DNA of 64,000 nucleotides from JAEUIX01 sp046156035. Lineage in GTDB: Bacteria > Planctomycetota > Phycisphaerae > Phycisphaerales > UBA1924. The translations under genes and the position numbers were made by a program. Where the stretch lies: positions 14,963-78,962 of the forward strand of contig JBJXEW010000022.1 in assembly GCA_046156035.1 (NCBI GenBank). Reading direction: 5' to 3'. The notes below the pieces were generated by a model. The model searched no databases and was not told the origin of the DNA. It saw only the letters and a program-made list of their open reading frames with translations. Positions 1 through 8,625 of this stretch are shown piece by piece (position 1 is the stretch's first letter; each line of letters starts with the position of its first letter).

Positions 1-271
1 GGGTCACACGGCCCCAGTTCACACCCGCCGCATCCAGCGCGCTGCGCACGGATGCCACGGTGATCTCGCGCCCCCGCGCCGCGCCCTCCACGAGCACCTG
101 AACGTCCCCCAGCCGCGCGGCGTCGTCGCCGGTCAGGGTCGCGATCTCGCGCAGCAGCACCGCCCGGCCGGGGTCAACGCTCGCGGCGGGGCGCACCACC
201 ACCGCCGTCTGCGAGCGCGCCACACCCGCCGCCAGAGCAACCACCACCAGAATGACAACGTTGAGTCGCAT
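1..271 (-). CDS. flgA: Flagellar P-ring formation protein FlgA-like, C-terminus beyond window
   Basis: Partial: the first 90 codons are in the window. The ATG (complement of 269-271) starts a hydrophobic signal-like stretch (MRLNVVILVVVALAAGVARS). It is followed by a region containing LREIATLTGDDAARLGDVQV and then RGREITVASVRSALDAAGVNWGRV, which resembles the N-terminal part of FlgA, the periplasmic chaperone for P-ring assembly. It lies 25 bp downstream of flgG in the same direction, the usual flgF-flgG-flgA order. The call rests largely on that context plus the exported N-terminus, because the diagnostic SAF domain lies outside the window. Confidence 0.7.
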   Translation of the reverse strand, partial: MRLNVVILVVVALAAGVARSQTAVVVRPAASVDPGRAVLLREIATLTGDDAARLGDVQVLVEGAARGREITVASVRSALDAAGVNWGRVT

Positions 272-296
272 CGGGCTATCCGCCACCGGCTAGCGG

Positions 297-1109
297 CTAG
301 CGGCTTCTGAGGTTCGCCACGTTCTGCAGGGTCTGGTCCACCGCACGGATGGTGTTGGAGTTCATCTCGAACGCCCGCTGGGTCTTGATCAGGTCGATCA
401 GTTCGCGGGTCGGGTCCACGTTGGAACTCTCCAGGAACGTGCCGGACAGCGTGCCGCGTGTGTCGGTGCCGGGGTCGCCGATGAGGGGCGGGCCGCTCGC
501 CGCCGTCTCCGTGTACAGGTTCTCGCCCACCTGCTTGAGGCCCGAGGGGTTGATGAACGCGGCGGTCTGGAACTGCCCGATCTCCACCGGCTCCACCTGC
601 CCCACCTGCGACACGAACACCCGACCGTCGGGCCGGATGGCGATGGGCCGCAGGGCATCGGCGGGCACCGTGATGCTGGGTTCGAGCCTGCGTCCCTGGT
701 CATTGGCCAGCACGATCTCGCCGTCGCTGTTGAGCGTGAAACTGCCCGCGCGGGTGTACGCGAAGCCGCCGCCCAGGGCATCCTCCGTCTGCACGCGGAA
801 GAACCCCGTCCCCTCGATCGCCACGTCCAGGTCGCGCCCCGTGCTGATCGGCGAGCCGCTCGTAAAATCCAGTTGCGTGCCGCTCACCTCGACGCCCAAG
901 CCCACGTAGAGGCCGATGGGCCGCTGGTCGCCGTTGGCGTTCTCGGTGCCCGGCTGGGCCCGTTCGATGTAGAGCAGGTCCTGGAAGTTGGCGCGGCTGG
1001 CCTTGTACCCCGGCGTGTTCACGTTCGCCAGGTTGTTGGACGTCACGTCCAGCGACGTGTTCAACGCGGACAAGGCCGACGCGGCCGACTGCAGTGCGAT
1101 GATCGCCAT
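297..1109 (-). CDS. flgG: Flagellar basal-body distal rod protein FlgG
   Basis: 270 aa, close to the usual 260 aa of FlgG, which builds the distal rod of the flagellar drive shaft. The N-terminus has the rod/hook signature (SLDVTSNNLANVNTPGYKAS). The core has DLDVAIEGTGFFRVQ and YTRAGSFTLNSDGEIV, and the C-terminal helix reads LIDLIKTQRAFEMNSNTIRAVDQTLQNVANL, all typical of FlgG. It is transcribed after flgF (43 bp gap) and before flgA. No anomalies are seen. Confidence 0.95.
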   Translation of the reverse strand: MAIIALQSAASALSALNTSLDVTSNNLANVNTPGYKASRANFQDLLYIERAQPGTENANGDQRPIGLYVGLGVEVSGTQLDFTSGSPISTGRDLDVAIEGTGFFRVQTEDALGGGFAYTRAGSFTLNSDGEIVLANDQGRRLEPSITVPADALRPIAIRPDGRVFVSQVGQVEPVEIGQFQTAAFINPSGLKQVGENLYTETAASGPPLIGDPGTDTRGTLSGTFLESSNVDPTRELIDLIKTQRAFEMNSNTIRAVDQTLQNVANLRSR

Positions 1110-1152
1110 GAGGTTGCTCGCAGAAGTTCAATCCATCCCAACGCGCCCGGCA

Positions 1153-1929
1153 TCACGCCACGCGCCCCAGACTCACCGCCCGCTCCATCAACTGGTCGTA
1201 AAGCGTGATCATCCGCAGGTTCGCTCCCACCGCGCGCTCCGCCGACGTGATGTCCATCATGGTTTTCACCGCGTCCACGCTCGAACTCTCCACCGCCCCC
1301 TGCGTCAGCGTGGCATCGGCGGCTTTCCGGCTGGCGATCAGCCGGTTGTCACCCTGAAACAGGCCGTTGCCCAGGGGCCTCAGCCGCTCCGGCGAAGCCA
1401 CGCTGGCCAACTGCAACCTCGCCACCACGCCCGCGCCCTGGCTGATCGTCCCGTCGCGGTTGATCCGCACCGGCCCGTCGCCCGTCAACGTGATCGGCTT
1501 GTTCGCGGTGTCGAGCACGGGCAGGCCCGTCGATGCTTGGACGAGTTCACCACGCGCGTTGCGCGTGAGCCGCCCGTCGCGTGTCAGACGGAGGGCTTCG
1601 CTGTCCACGCCCTCCCCCGTCTGCACCACCAGAAAGCCCCGTCCCTCGATCGCCACATCCAACGGCCGATCGGTCTTCTCCACACCGCCCTGCGCGTGCG
1701 ACACGCGGTGCCCCATCAGCATCGCACCCGCCCCCAGCCGCTCCAGAGCCGTGTTCGATGGCAGAAACGCCAAGCCGTCCTCCACCCGCGCCACGTCGCG
1801 TTCGCGCGTGCCGGGCGAGATCGCCTTGAAGCCCGGTGTTCCGCTGTTGGCAAGGTTGTTCGCCAGCACGTCCATGCGATACAGGTTGGTCAGCACGCCC
1901 GAAGCGGCAAGGTTCATCCCGTAGTTCAC
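1153..1929 (-). CDS. flgF: Flagellar basal-body rod protein, FlgF type
   Basis: 258 aa. It shares the rod-protein family pattern with the next gene: N-terminal YRMDVLANNLANSGTPGFKA, central RPLDVAIEGRGFLVVQ, and the C-terminal helix VKTMMDITSAERAVGANLRMI. FlgF is the proximal rod subunit, and its position just before flgG supports this over a FlgG paralogue. The start is a GTG with AAGGAG seven bases upstream. The GTG overlaps the stop of the preceding small reading frame by 4 bases (GTGA), which suggests translational coupling. The rod family is certain; the FlgF assignment is by position. Confidence 0.88.
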   Translation of the reverse strand: MNYGMNLAASGVLTNLYRMDVLANNLANSGTPGFKAISPGTRERDVARVEDGLAFLPSNTALERLGAGAMLMGHRVSHAQGGVEKTDRPLDVAIEGRGFLVVQTGEGVDSEALRLTRDGRLTRNARGELVQASTGLPVLDTANKPITLTGDGPVRINRDGTISQGAGVVARLQLASVASPERLRPLGNGLFQGDNRLIASRKAADATLTQGAVESSSVDAVKTMMDITSAERAVGANLRMITLYDQLMERAVSLGRVA

Positions 1930-2144
1930 GGCCGTGCTCCTTGGCGCGGCACGTTCCCCGCCGCCTCAGCCACACCGCCCGTGCCGCTGTGCCGCGCGAT
2001 CGCCTCCACCGCCGCCAGGTGCGTCGCCACCGCGATATAGACCCGCCGAACCACCATCGCCCCGACGTGCCGGTAGTCCGCGCGCCCACCCACACGCCTC
2101 GCGCGTGAATCGCCCGTGTCACCGTTTCGCGCAGACCGAACCAT
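1926..2144 (-). CDS. Small hypothetical protein upstream of flgF
   Basis: A 72-aa frame starting at ATG 2144 with an in-frame TGA five codons upstream. Third codon positions are strongly G/C and the C-terminal part (VVRRVYIAVATHLAAVEAIA) looks like a helix. Its stop overlaps the flgF GTG in a GTGA junction, and the flgF Shine-Dalgarno sequence lies inside it, which favours a translated frame. No family recognised. Segments of the two other minus frames just upstream also look coding-like, so a longer frameshifted gene over about 1926-2340 is possible. Confidence 0.35.
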   Translation of the reverse strand: MVRSARNGDTGDSRARRVGGRADYRHVGAMVVRRVYIAVATHLAAVEAIARHSGTGGVAEAAGNVPRQGARP

Positions 2145-2350
2145 GACCTGGGCGTATCAACCAGCGTGCCAGCAACACGCCCTTCTCGTCGGCCACGCCG
2201 AAAGAGCCCCCGGCAGCCGTGGGCCAGCACGTCTTGCCGCGCCGGGTTCCGGCTCTGACGCCGTCGCCACGCCGCGCAACACCCGCGCACCGGCGCAACA
2301 ACCGCCACGCCGAGCAACACGCTGCATGGATCACGAGGCAGGCGCCGTGC
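2145..2350. other. Gap between fmdB-like gene and flgF module
   Basis: About 200 bp without a gene I can support. The minus strand has fragments of coding-like sequence in different frames, but no single convincing start or family match. It may be the remains of a longer version of the small frame at 1926-2144. Confidence 0.3.
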
Positions 2351-2584
2351 CTACTGCCTGCCCCCGCCGCCACAGCCGCCCGCGTTCTTCCCGCACGGGC
2401 AGCAACCACCGCCGCTGGCACCGCCCGCCCGCGCCGTCCCGCCCTGGGCCGCGAACGCCGACAGGCGGCGCGCAAATGTGCGATGCTTGCCCTCCGGATC
2501 GGCGACCGGCTTGTCCGCATCCGCCATGGGGCGGATCAACTCCACCACGGTCCCGTCCTCGGCCTGGTATTCGTAGATCGGCAT
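2351..2584 (-). CDS. FmdB-family small zinc-ribbon-like protein
   Basis: 77 aa starting MPIYEYQAEDGTVVELIRPM, the hallmark N-terminus of the FmdB family (putative regulatory proteins named after FmdB of methylotrophs; role in most bacteria unknown). The usual paired CxxC zinc ribbon after MPIYEY is not seen. Instead cysteines cluster in the Gly-rich tail (GGGCCPCGKNAGGCGGG), so metal binding, if any, is different. An upstream in-frame extension is possible, but MPIYEY is the conserved start. It follows sthA by 56 bp in the same direction. Confidence 0.75.
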   Translation of the reverse strand: MPIYEYQAEDGTVVELIRPMADADKPVADPEGKHRTFARRLSAFAAQGGTARAGGASGGGCCPCGKNAGGCGGGGRQ

Positions 2585-2640
2585 GTGGACATTGAAGGCC
2601 GCACTCCGCGGCCGGGCCAGGCCCGGGTCGCCCCGCGGGC

Positions 2641-4062
2641 TCAAACGCTGCGCAACTTGTTCAGCCCGTTGAACGCCGCGATCTTGTAGCACTCCGCCAG
2701 CGTCGGGTAGTTGAAGACCGTCGTCACGAAGTAATCCGCCGTCCCCTTGAAGGCCATCACCGCCTGCCCGATGTGGATCAGTTCCGTCGCGTTCGTGCCG
2801 ATCACGTGCACGCCGAGGATCGTCCGCGATTCCTGGTGGATCAGCATCTTGAGCATGCCGATGTCGTCGCCCAGCAGTTTGCCGCGGGCCACTTCCTTGT
2901 ACTGGGCGATGCCCGCCTCGTAGGGGATGCCGTCCTTGGTGAGTTGCTCCTCGGTCGCCCCGACCATCGAAATCTCCGGGATCGAGTAGATGCCATACGG
3001 AATCAGCGACGGCACACTCTCGCCCGGGGTGCCGAACATGTGCATCGAGGCCAGCCGCCCCTGCTCCATGCTCGTGCTCGCCAGGGCCGGGAACCCGATC
3101 ACGTCGCCCACCGCGTAGATGTGCTCCTGCGTCGTCTGGTAAAACTCGTTCACCTTGATCCGCCCGCGGTTGTCCGCCTCCAGCCCCGCCGAACCCAGGT
3201 TGAGCGCCGCCGTCGCCCCCTGCCGCCCGATCGCGTACATCAGGCAGTCACCGCGGATGGTCTTGCCACTCTCCAGAATCGCCTCCGCCATCACGCCGTC
3301 GGCGGTGCGCGAGCCGGGGGGCGCATCCACGCTCTTGATCCCCACCACCTTCTCGTTCATGCGCAGGGTCACGCCCATGTTCCGCAGGTGATATTGCAGG
3401 GCCTCGCCCACCTCCTGATCGATGAACTCCAACAGCCGCGGGCGAGCCTCGATCAGCGTCACACGCACGCCGAGCAGCGCCAGCATGCTGGCGTATTCCG
3501 TCCCGATCACGCCGCCGCCCACAATAATCATGCTGCGCGGCAGTTTGTCCATCCGCAGCACCTCGTCGCTGGTGATGATCGTCTCGCGGTCAAAGGGAAT
3601 GTTCGGCGGCTTGGAGGGTGTCGTCCCCACGCCCAGCAGAATCTTCTCCGCCGTGATCGTCTCCATGCCCCGCGCACCGTCGCACTGAATCGTGTGCGCG
3701 TCGATGAACGAGCCGTGCCCGTTGATGATCTCCACCCCGTTCGAGAGCAACTGGTTCCGCGTCAGGTCCACCTCGCTGCGGATCACCCGCTGGCAATACG
3801 CCACCACGCGGCTGAGTTTCGCGTCGCGCCCCATGAGCGCCTCGGCCGGGCTCGCCAGCGTTGCGTGCTGGACAGCCCCCGTCACCGCCAGAATGGCCTC
3901 GCGCAGGGCCTTGCTGGGAATGGTGCCCGTGTTGATCGCCACGCCGCCCACCACGTCCATGCGTTCCAGCAGCACCACGTCCTTGCCGAGTTTCGCGGCC
4001 TGGATCGCCGCCTTGAAGCCCCCGGGCCCGGAACCGATGACACACAAATCGCAATGGCGCAT
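2641..4062 (-). CDS. sthA: Soluble (Si-specific) pyridine nucleotide transhydrogenase
   Basis: 473 aa flavoprotein of the dihydrolipoamide dehydrogenase fold, catalysing hydride transfer between NADPH and NAD+ in the cytosol. The N-terminal FAD motif is VIGSGPGGFKAAIQAAK. The normal disulfide CxxxxC is replaced by GVAINTGTIPSKALRE, as in SthA, which separates it from glutathione reductase and lipoamide dehydrogenase. A second dinucleotide motif is IIVGGGVIGTEYASMLALLG, and the second FAD motif is IYAVGDVIGFPALASTSMEQ. The start was placed at ATG 4062 because AAAGGGA lies about seven bases upstream and MRHCDLCVIGSGPGG fits the family. Confidence 0.93.
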   Translation of the reverse strand: MRHCDLCVIGSGPGGFKAAIQAAKLGKDVVLLERMDVVGGVAINTGTIPSKALREAILAVTGAVQHATLASPAEALMGRDAKLSRVVAYCQRVIRSEVDLTRNQLLSNGVEIINGHGSFIDAHTIQCDGARGMETITAEKILLGVGTTPSKPPNIPFDRETIITSDEVLRMDKLPRSMIIVGGGVIGTEYASMLALLGVRVTLIEARPRLLEFIDQEVGEALQYHLRNMGVTLRMNEKVVGIKSVDAPPGSRTADGVMAEAILESGKTIRGDCLMYAIGRQGATAALNLGSAGLEADNRGRIKVNEFYQTTQEHIYAVGDVIGFPALASTSMEQGRLASMHMFGTPGESVPSLIPYGIYSIPEISMVGATEEQLTKDGIPYEAGIAQYKEVARGKLLGDDIGMLKMLIHQESRTILGVHVIGTNATELIHIGQAVMAFKGTADYFVTTVFNYPTLAECYKIAAFNGLNKLRSV

Positions 4063-4150
4063 GAGAATCCCTTTGTCGCTCAGCCTGATGTGCCACGAGC
4101 GTACCAAGTTTCACACGCACCGGCGCACGGGTTGCCGAGCGTTTTCCACC

Positions 4151-4156
4151 TATAGT
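4151..4156 (+). promoter_or_regulatory. -10 box of alaS
   Basis: TATAGT eight bases before the alaS ATG, which leaves no room for a 5' leader. No -35 at normal spacing is evident. Confidence 0.5.
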
Positions 4157-4164
4157 CGGCCCCT

Positions 4165-7100
4165 ATGCCCCCGCCCCCCCAGCACACCCCGCAGCCCCGT
4201 TCCGCCGCCGAAATCCGCCGCGTGTTCATGGAGTTCTATGCCTCCAAGCCAGCCCCCGGAGGAGCGGGCACCAGCGGCGGTCACACCTTCGTGCCATCTT
4301 CACCCGTGGTGCCGCACGACGACCCCACGCTCCTCTTCGCCAACGCCGGCATGAACCAGTTCAAGCCCTGCTTCCTCGGCAGCGTGCCCCCCGGCTCTTC
4401 GCTCCACGGCCTCCAGCGCGCCGTCAACAGCCAAAAATGCATCCGCGCTGGCGGCAAGCACAACGATCTCGACGATGTCGGCAAGGACACGTACCACCAC
4501 ACGTTCTTTGAGATGCTCGGCACCTGGTCCTTCGGCGACTACTTCAAGGCCGAGTCCATCGCCTGGGCGTGGGAACTGCTCACCAAGGTCTACGGCATCG
4601 ACCACGCCCGCCTGTACGTCACGTACTTCGGCGGCGATCCCAAGGCCGAACTCGCGCCAGACCTAGAAGCCCGCCGCATCTGGATGGAATATCTCCCGGA
4701 CAGCCGCATCCTCCCCGGCTCCATGAAGGACAACTTCTGGGAGATGGGCGAGACCGGCCCCTGCGGCCCGTGCAGCGAGATCCACTACGACCGCATCGGC
4801 GGCCGCGATGCATCCAAACTCGTCAACGCCGGCGACCCCAACGTCATCGAGTTCTGGAACCACGTCTTCATCCAGTTCAACCGCTCCGAGCGCGGCCTGC
4901 AACCCCTTCCCGCCAAGCACATCGACACCGGCATGGGCTTCGAGCGCCTCGTCTCCATCCTGCAAGCCAAGCCCAGCAACTACGACACCGACGTCTTCCT
5001 CCCCCTCTTCGCCGCCATCGAGCGTGTGACCGGCTCGCGCGTGCCCTACCGCGGCAAGGTCGGCCCCGCCGACAAAGACCAGGTCGACATGGCCTACCGC
5101 GTCATCGCCGACCACATCCGCACGCTCACGTTTGCTATCACCGACGGCGCCGTCCCCAGCAACGAGGGCCGCGGCTATGTGCTCCGCCGCATCATCCGCC
5201 GCGCTGTGCGCTACGGCCGCCAGATGCTGGGCGCCAAAACGGGCTTCTTCTCGCAACTCACGCCCGTGGTGGTGGAGCAGATGGGCGAGTTCTTCCCCGA
5301 ACTCCGCAAAGACCCCGCGAAGGTCGCGGCCGTCATCCGCGATGAGGAAGAGAGTTTCGCGCGCACGCTCGACCGCGGCATCGTGCTCTTTGACGAGGCC
5401 TGCGTGCAGGCCTTCGCCCGCGCTCGCCTCACGCCCCACATGCAGATGGACGGTGCCACCGCCAGCGTCCAGCGCACGCACAACGGCGGGTGGGCCCTGC
5501 AGATCACCTCGCCCAAGAACGCCGCGCTCGCCGGCATCTTCACACCGCAAAGCATGTCCGCGCAGTGGGCCGACAAGTACTTCGGCCCCTCCCGCACGCT
5601 CCCCGCTGATGACGCTTTCAAGTTGTACGACACCTTCGGCTTCCCGGTGGACCTCACTGTCCTCATGGCCGAGGAGCGCGGCCTGAAGGTTGACACGGCG
5701 GGCTTTGAGAAACTCATGGAGGAGGCACGCGAGAAGGCCCGCGCAGGCTCGGGCGGCAAGTTCGCCGCCGACCACGGCAGCCTCGCCCTGGGCACCGAGG
5801 CAATCGCCAAACTCAAGCACATGGGCATCGCGCCCACAGACGACACGGACAAGTTTCACGGTCGCAGCATCCGCGCCACGGTCAAGGCCATCTGGGAAGG
5901 GGAGGTTGGCGGCGGTGGCGGCTTTGCGGAGGCTGTCAGCAGCAGCGCGGGCCTGCGGCCCGTGGGCATCATCCTCGACCGCACCAACTTCTACGCCGAG
6001 ATGGGCGGCCAAGTGGGCGACACCGGCCGCATCGAGGTGACGCGCGAGTCGCAGGCCGGCTCGGCCCGGAACGAAGACGCCGTCATGGGCGGCGGTGGTG
6101 GGGGGGGAGGCGATTTCCGTGTGGAGGAAACCAAGTCCTTCGGCGGCTATGTGGTCCACATGGGGCGCGTGCACAAGCGAGAAATCCGCGTGGGCGACGA
6201 TGTCGTGCTCTCACTCGACGAATCCCGCCGCGCGGCCGTCGCCTCCAACCACACCGCCACACACCTGCTCAACCTCGCGCTCGCCCGCACCCTCGGGCCC
6301 GAGGTGAACCAGAAGGGTTCGCTCGTCGCCGATGACCGTTGCCGCTTCGACTTCTCCCACGGCAAGCCCGTCGCGCCCGAAGAACTCACCCGTATCGAAA
6401 CCGAAGTCCGCGCCGCCGTGAAGGCCGATCTCGAAGTCTTCTCGCTCCCCGCCCCGCTCGGAGCGGGCAAGGCCATCCCCGGTCTGCGGGCCGTCTTCGG
6501 CGAGGCTTACCCGGACCCCGTCCGCGTCGTCAGCATCGGCACGCCCGTGGCCGAGGCCCTTGCGGGCAAGGTCAACGCTGGCGGCCTCGAACGCTCCATC
6601 GAGTTCTGCGGCGGCACGCACGTTGCCAGCACCGGCGCTATCGGCGCCTTCGCCCTCATCTCCGAGGAGGCGGTTGCCAAGGGCGTGCGTCGGCTCACCG
6701 CCATCAGCGGCGTGCCCGCTCTCGCCGCTCAGGCCGCGGCCAACGGCCTGGCCGAACGCCTCATGTCCGCCGACAAACTCGAGGGCGATGCGCTCGTCGC
6801 CGAGGTGCACGCCGTCGCCTCGCAGATCGACACGCTCACCATCCCCTTGGTGGCCAAGCAGAAACTCCGCGTTGCCCTCGCTTCACTCCAGGACCGCGCC
6901 AAGGACGCTTCCAAGAAAGCCTCCGCCGGCCGCGCGGAGGCCGTCGCCAAAGTCGCCGCAAACATGGCCGACTCCTCCGAATGGGATGCCCACCCCTTCA
7001 TCGTCGCCGCGATCGATGCCGGCAGCGACAAGGACGCCCTCACCGCCGCGCTCAACACCTTCCGCCAGAAGCGCCCGCGCTCGGCCGTGCTCTTGGTCAG

Positions 7101-7326
7101 CCCCGACAGCGACGCGGGCAAACTCACCATCATCGCGGCCGTGCCGGATGCCCTCATCAAACGCGGCCTCGCCGCGGGAGACTGGGTGAAAGTGGCCGCC
7201 GCGGCCTGCGGTGGCCGTGGCGGCGGCAAGCCAGACCTCGCCCAGGGCGGCGGAACCGACCTCTCGAAACTCAAAGACGTTCTCTCCGAGGCCCAGAAAC
7301 ACGCCTTCTCCAAGGCCCCGAACTAG
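4165..7326 (+). CDS. alaS: Alanine--tRNA ligase
   Basis: 1053 aa, well above the usual ~875. The class II aminoacylation core is clear (FVPSSPVVPHDDPTLLFANA, GMNQFKPCFLG, KHNDLDDVGKDTYHHTFFEM, IDTGMGFERL). The editing domain has HTATH (about residues 696-700) and CGGTH (about 815-819), the zinc-dependent site that clears mischarged Ser/Gly-tRNA. The C-terminal C-Ala domain ends with GGRGGGKPDLAQGGGTD. The extra length includes a roughly 65-residue insertion between FARTLDRGIVLFDEA and the conserved DDAFKLYDTFGFPVDLT, plus Gly-rich loops in the editing region. Probably translated from a leaderless message. Confidence 0.97.
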   Translation: MPPPPQHTPQPRSAAEIRRVFMEFYASKPAPGGAGTSGGHTFVPSSPVVPHDDPTLLFANAGMNQFKPCFLGSVPPGSSLHGLQRAVNSQKCIRAGGKHNDLDDVGKDTYHHTFFEMLGTWSFGDYFKAESIAWAWELLTKVYGIDHARLYVTYFGGDPKAELAPDLEARRIWMEYLPDSRILPGSMKDNFWEMGETGPCGPCSEIHYDRIGGRDASKLVNAGDPNVIEFWNHVFIQFNRSERGLQPLPAKHIDTGMGFERLVSILQAKPSNYDTDVFLPLFAAIERVTGSRVPYRGKVGPADKDQVDMAYRVIADHIRTLTFAITDGAVPSNEGRGYVLRRIIRRAVRYGRQMLGAKTGFFSQLTPVVVEQMGEFFPELRKDPAKVAAVIRDEEESFARTLDRGIVLFDEACVQAFARARLTPHMQMDGATASVQRTHNGGWALQITSPKNAALAGIFTPQSMSAQWADKYFGPSRTLPADDAFKLYDTFGFPVDLTVLMAEERGLKVDTAGFEKLMEEAREKARAGSGGKFAADHGSLALGTEAIAKLKHMGIAPTDDTDKFHGRSIRATVKAIWEGEVGGGGGFAEAVSSSAGLRPVGIILDRTNFYAEMGGQVGDTGRIEVTRESQAGSARNEDAVMGGGGGGGGDFRVEETKSFGGYVVHMGRVHKREIRVGDDVVLSLDESRRAAVASNHTATHLLNLALARTLGPEVNQKGSLVADDRCRFDFSHGKPVAPEELTRIETEVRAAVKADLEVFSLPAPLGAGKAIPGLRAVFGEAYPDPVRVVSIGTPVAEALAGKVNAGGLERSIEFCGGTHVASTGAIGAFALISEEAVAKGVRRLTAISGVPALAAQAAANGLAERLMSADKLEGDALVAEVHAVASQIDTLTIPLVAKQKLRVALASLQDRAKDASKKASAGRAEAVAKVAANMADSSEWDAHPFIVAAIDAGSDKDALTAALNTFRQKRPRSAVLLVSPDSDAGKLTIIAAVPDALIKRGLAAGDWVKVAAAACGGRGGGKPDLAQGGGTDLSKLKDVLSEAQKHAFSKAPN

Positions 7327-7359
7327 CCCCTTCCATCACCCCTTCACGCTCCGCCGGGC

Positions 7360-7387
7360 TTGCCCGGCCCAAACACCCCGCTATCCT
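7360..7387 (+). promoter_or_regulatory. Sigma70-like promoter of rpsL-rpsG
   Basis: TTGCCC (7360-7365), 16-bp spacer, TATCCT (7382-7387), 37 bases before the rpsL ATG. The promoter proposed for the S10 operon has the same -10 and the same spacing. Confidence 0.55.
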
Positions 7388-7424
7388 TGACGTTCCCGAC
7401 CCAGCACCCCAGACCTGCATCACT

Positions 7425-7802
7425 ATGCCGACGATCAACCAACTCATCCGCAAGCCCCGCCGCTCACCCGGTACCAAGTCCAAAACCCGCGACTTGAACC
7501 AGGCCCCGCAGAAGCGCGGCGTGTGCCTCATCGTCCGCACGCAAACCCCCAAGAAGCCCAACTCGGCTCTCCGCAAGGTCGCCCGTGTCCGCCTCTCCAA
7601 CGGCAAGGAAGTCACCGCCTACATCGGCGGTGAGGGCCACAACCTGCAAGAGCACTCCATTGTCCTCGTGCGCGGCGGCCGCGTCCGCGATCTCCCCGGT
7701 GTCCGCTACCACATCGTGCGCGGCTCGCTCGACTGCCTCGGCGTCGAGAAGCGCAAGCAGGGCCGCTCCAAGTACGGTGCCAAGCGCGGCAAGGGCACCT
7801 GA
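7425..7802 (+). CDS. rpsL: 30S ribosomal protein S12
   Basis: 125 aa, full length. It begins MPTINQLIRKPR and contains TPKKPNSALRKVARVRLSNG and GEGHNLQEHSIVLVRGGRV, the decoding-centre loops of S12. Lysine is kept in TPKKPNS, the streptomycin-relevant position. The gene has its own promoter and is followed by rpsG 199 bp later, not by the usual short spacer. fusA and tuf do not follow. Confidence 0.98.
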   Translation: MPTINQLIRKPRRSPGTKSKTRDLNQAPQKRGVCLIVRTQTPKKPNSALRKVARVRLSNGKEVTAYIGGEGHNLQEHSIVLVRGGRVRDLPGVRYHIVRGSLDCLGVEKRKQGRSKYGAKRGKGT

Positions 7803-7806
7803 GCCA

Positions 7807-7915
7807 AGAAGGCACTGGGCATCGGGCACGAGGCACTGGTGCCCGAAGAGCCGTGCCTCGGTTTTCCACCTTTCCCCAATGCCTAGTGCCCAGTCCCCAG
7901 TGCCTTCTGCCTTCT
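7807..7915. repeat. Inverted low-complexity repeat between rpsL and rpsG
   Basis: The left arm is a run of GGCACTGGGCA-like units (from 7809) and the right arm of TGCCCAGTCCCCAGTGCCTT-like units (to 7906). AAGGCACTG (7809-7817) is the exact complement of CAGTGCCTT (7898-7906), so the spacer can fold into a long hairpin within the rpsL-rpsG transcript. The same unit recurs at 34302-34315. Confidence 0.75.
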
Positions 7916-8001
7916 CCCATCCTGTCGCGTCGAATCCTCGGGCCGCGTAAGCCCGGCGAGACGCCCAAGCGGATCGGAGCCTTTTCCTCGGAGTTCACCC
8001 C

Positions 8002-8493
8002 ATGGCCTTCAGCCCCACCGCGTCCGCCCGCCAACTCCGCCCCGACCCTCGTTTCAACGACAAGGTCCTGTCGAAGTTCATCAACTGCCTCATGGAGCGC
8101 GGCAAGAAGGCCACCTCGCAGCGCCTCGTCTACGGCGCCATGGACATCATCCAGGAAAAACTCGGCAAAGAGACCGACCCCAACGCCCCCAAAGAATCCA
8201 TCGAGGTCTTCCAGCGGGCCATCAGCAACGTCAAGCCCTTCGTCGAGGTGCGCTCCAAGCGCATCGGCGGCGCCAACTACCAGGTGCCCATCCAGGTCAC
8301 CAGCAAGCGCCAGCAGTCACTCGCCTTCCGCTGGATCATCGACGCGGCCCGCTCCGAGAAGGGCCGGCCCATGTCCAACAAACTCGCCGATGAACTCTTC
8401 AACGCCGCCCGCGGCGAGGGCAAGGCCATGACCACCCGCGACCAGACCCACCGCATGGCCGAGGCCAACAAGGCCTTCGCCCACTTCGCCTGA
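8002..8493 (+). CDS. rpsG: 30S ribosomal protein S7
   Basis: 163 aa. S7 signatures include DPRFNDKVLSKFINCLMERG, GKKATSQRLVYGAMDII, VEVRSKRIGGANYQVP and the C-terminal HRMAEANKAFAHFA. S7 binds the 3' major domain of 16S rRNA and nucleates assembly of the 30S head. It is the second gene of a shortened str operon that ends in a strong intrinsic terminator 45 bp later, so fusA is presumably encoded elsewhere. Confidence 0.98.
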   Translation: MAFSPTASARQLRPDPRFNDKVLSKFINCLMERGKKATSQRLVYGAMDIIQEKLGKETDPNAPKESIEVFQRAISNVKPFVEVRSKRIGGANYQVPIQVTSKRQQSLAFRWIIDAARSEKGRPMSNKLADELFNAARGEGKAMTTRDQTHRMAEANKAFAHFA

Positions 8494-8538
8494 ACGAGCC
8501 CGGGTCCGAACCCGCCTCACCACACGTCCGTACCAAAG

Positions 8539-8566
8539 CCCCGACACCCTCGTGTCGGGGTTTTTT
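8539..8566 (+). terminator. Intrinsic terminator after rpsG
   Basis: Perfect 9-bp stem CCCCGACAC / GTGTCGGGG with a CCTC loop, followed by six T residues. Ends the rpsL-rpsG transcript. Confidence 0.93.
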
Positions 8567-8625
8567 CTTGCAGTCTCGGCTCGCGGTGGTTCGCCGCGAC
8601 CGATCCGGCCGATTGATCCCGTCCA

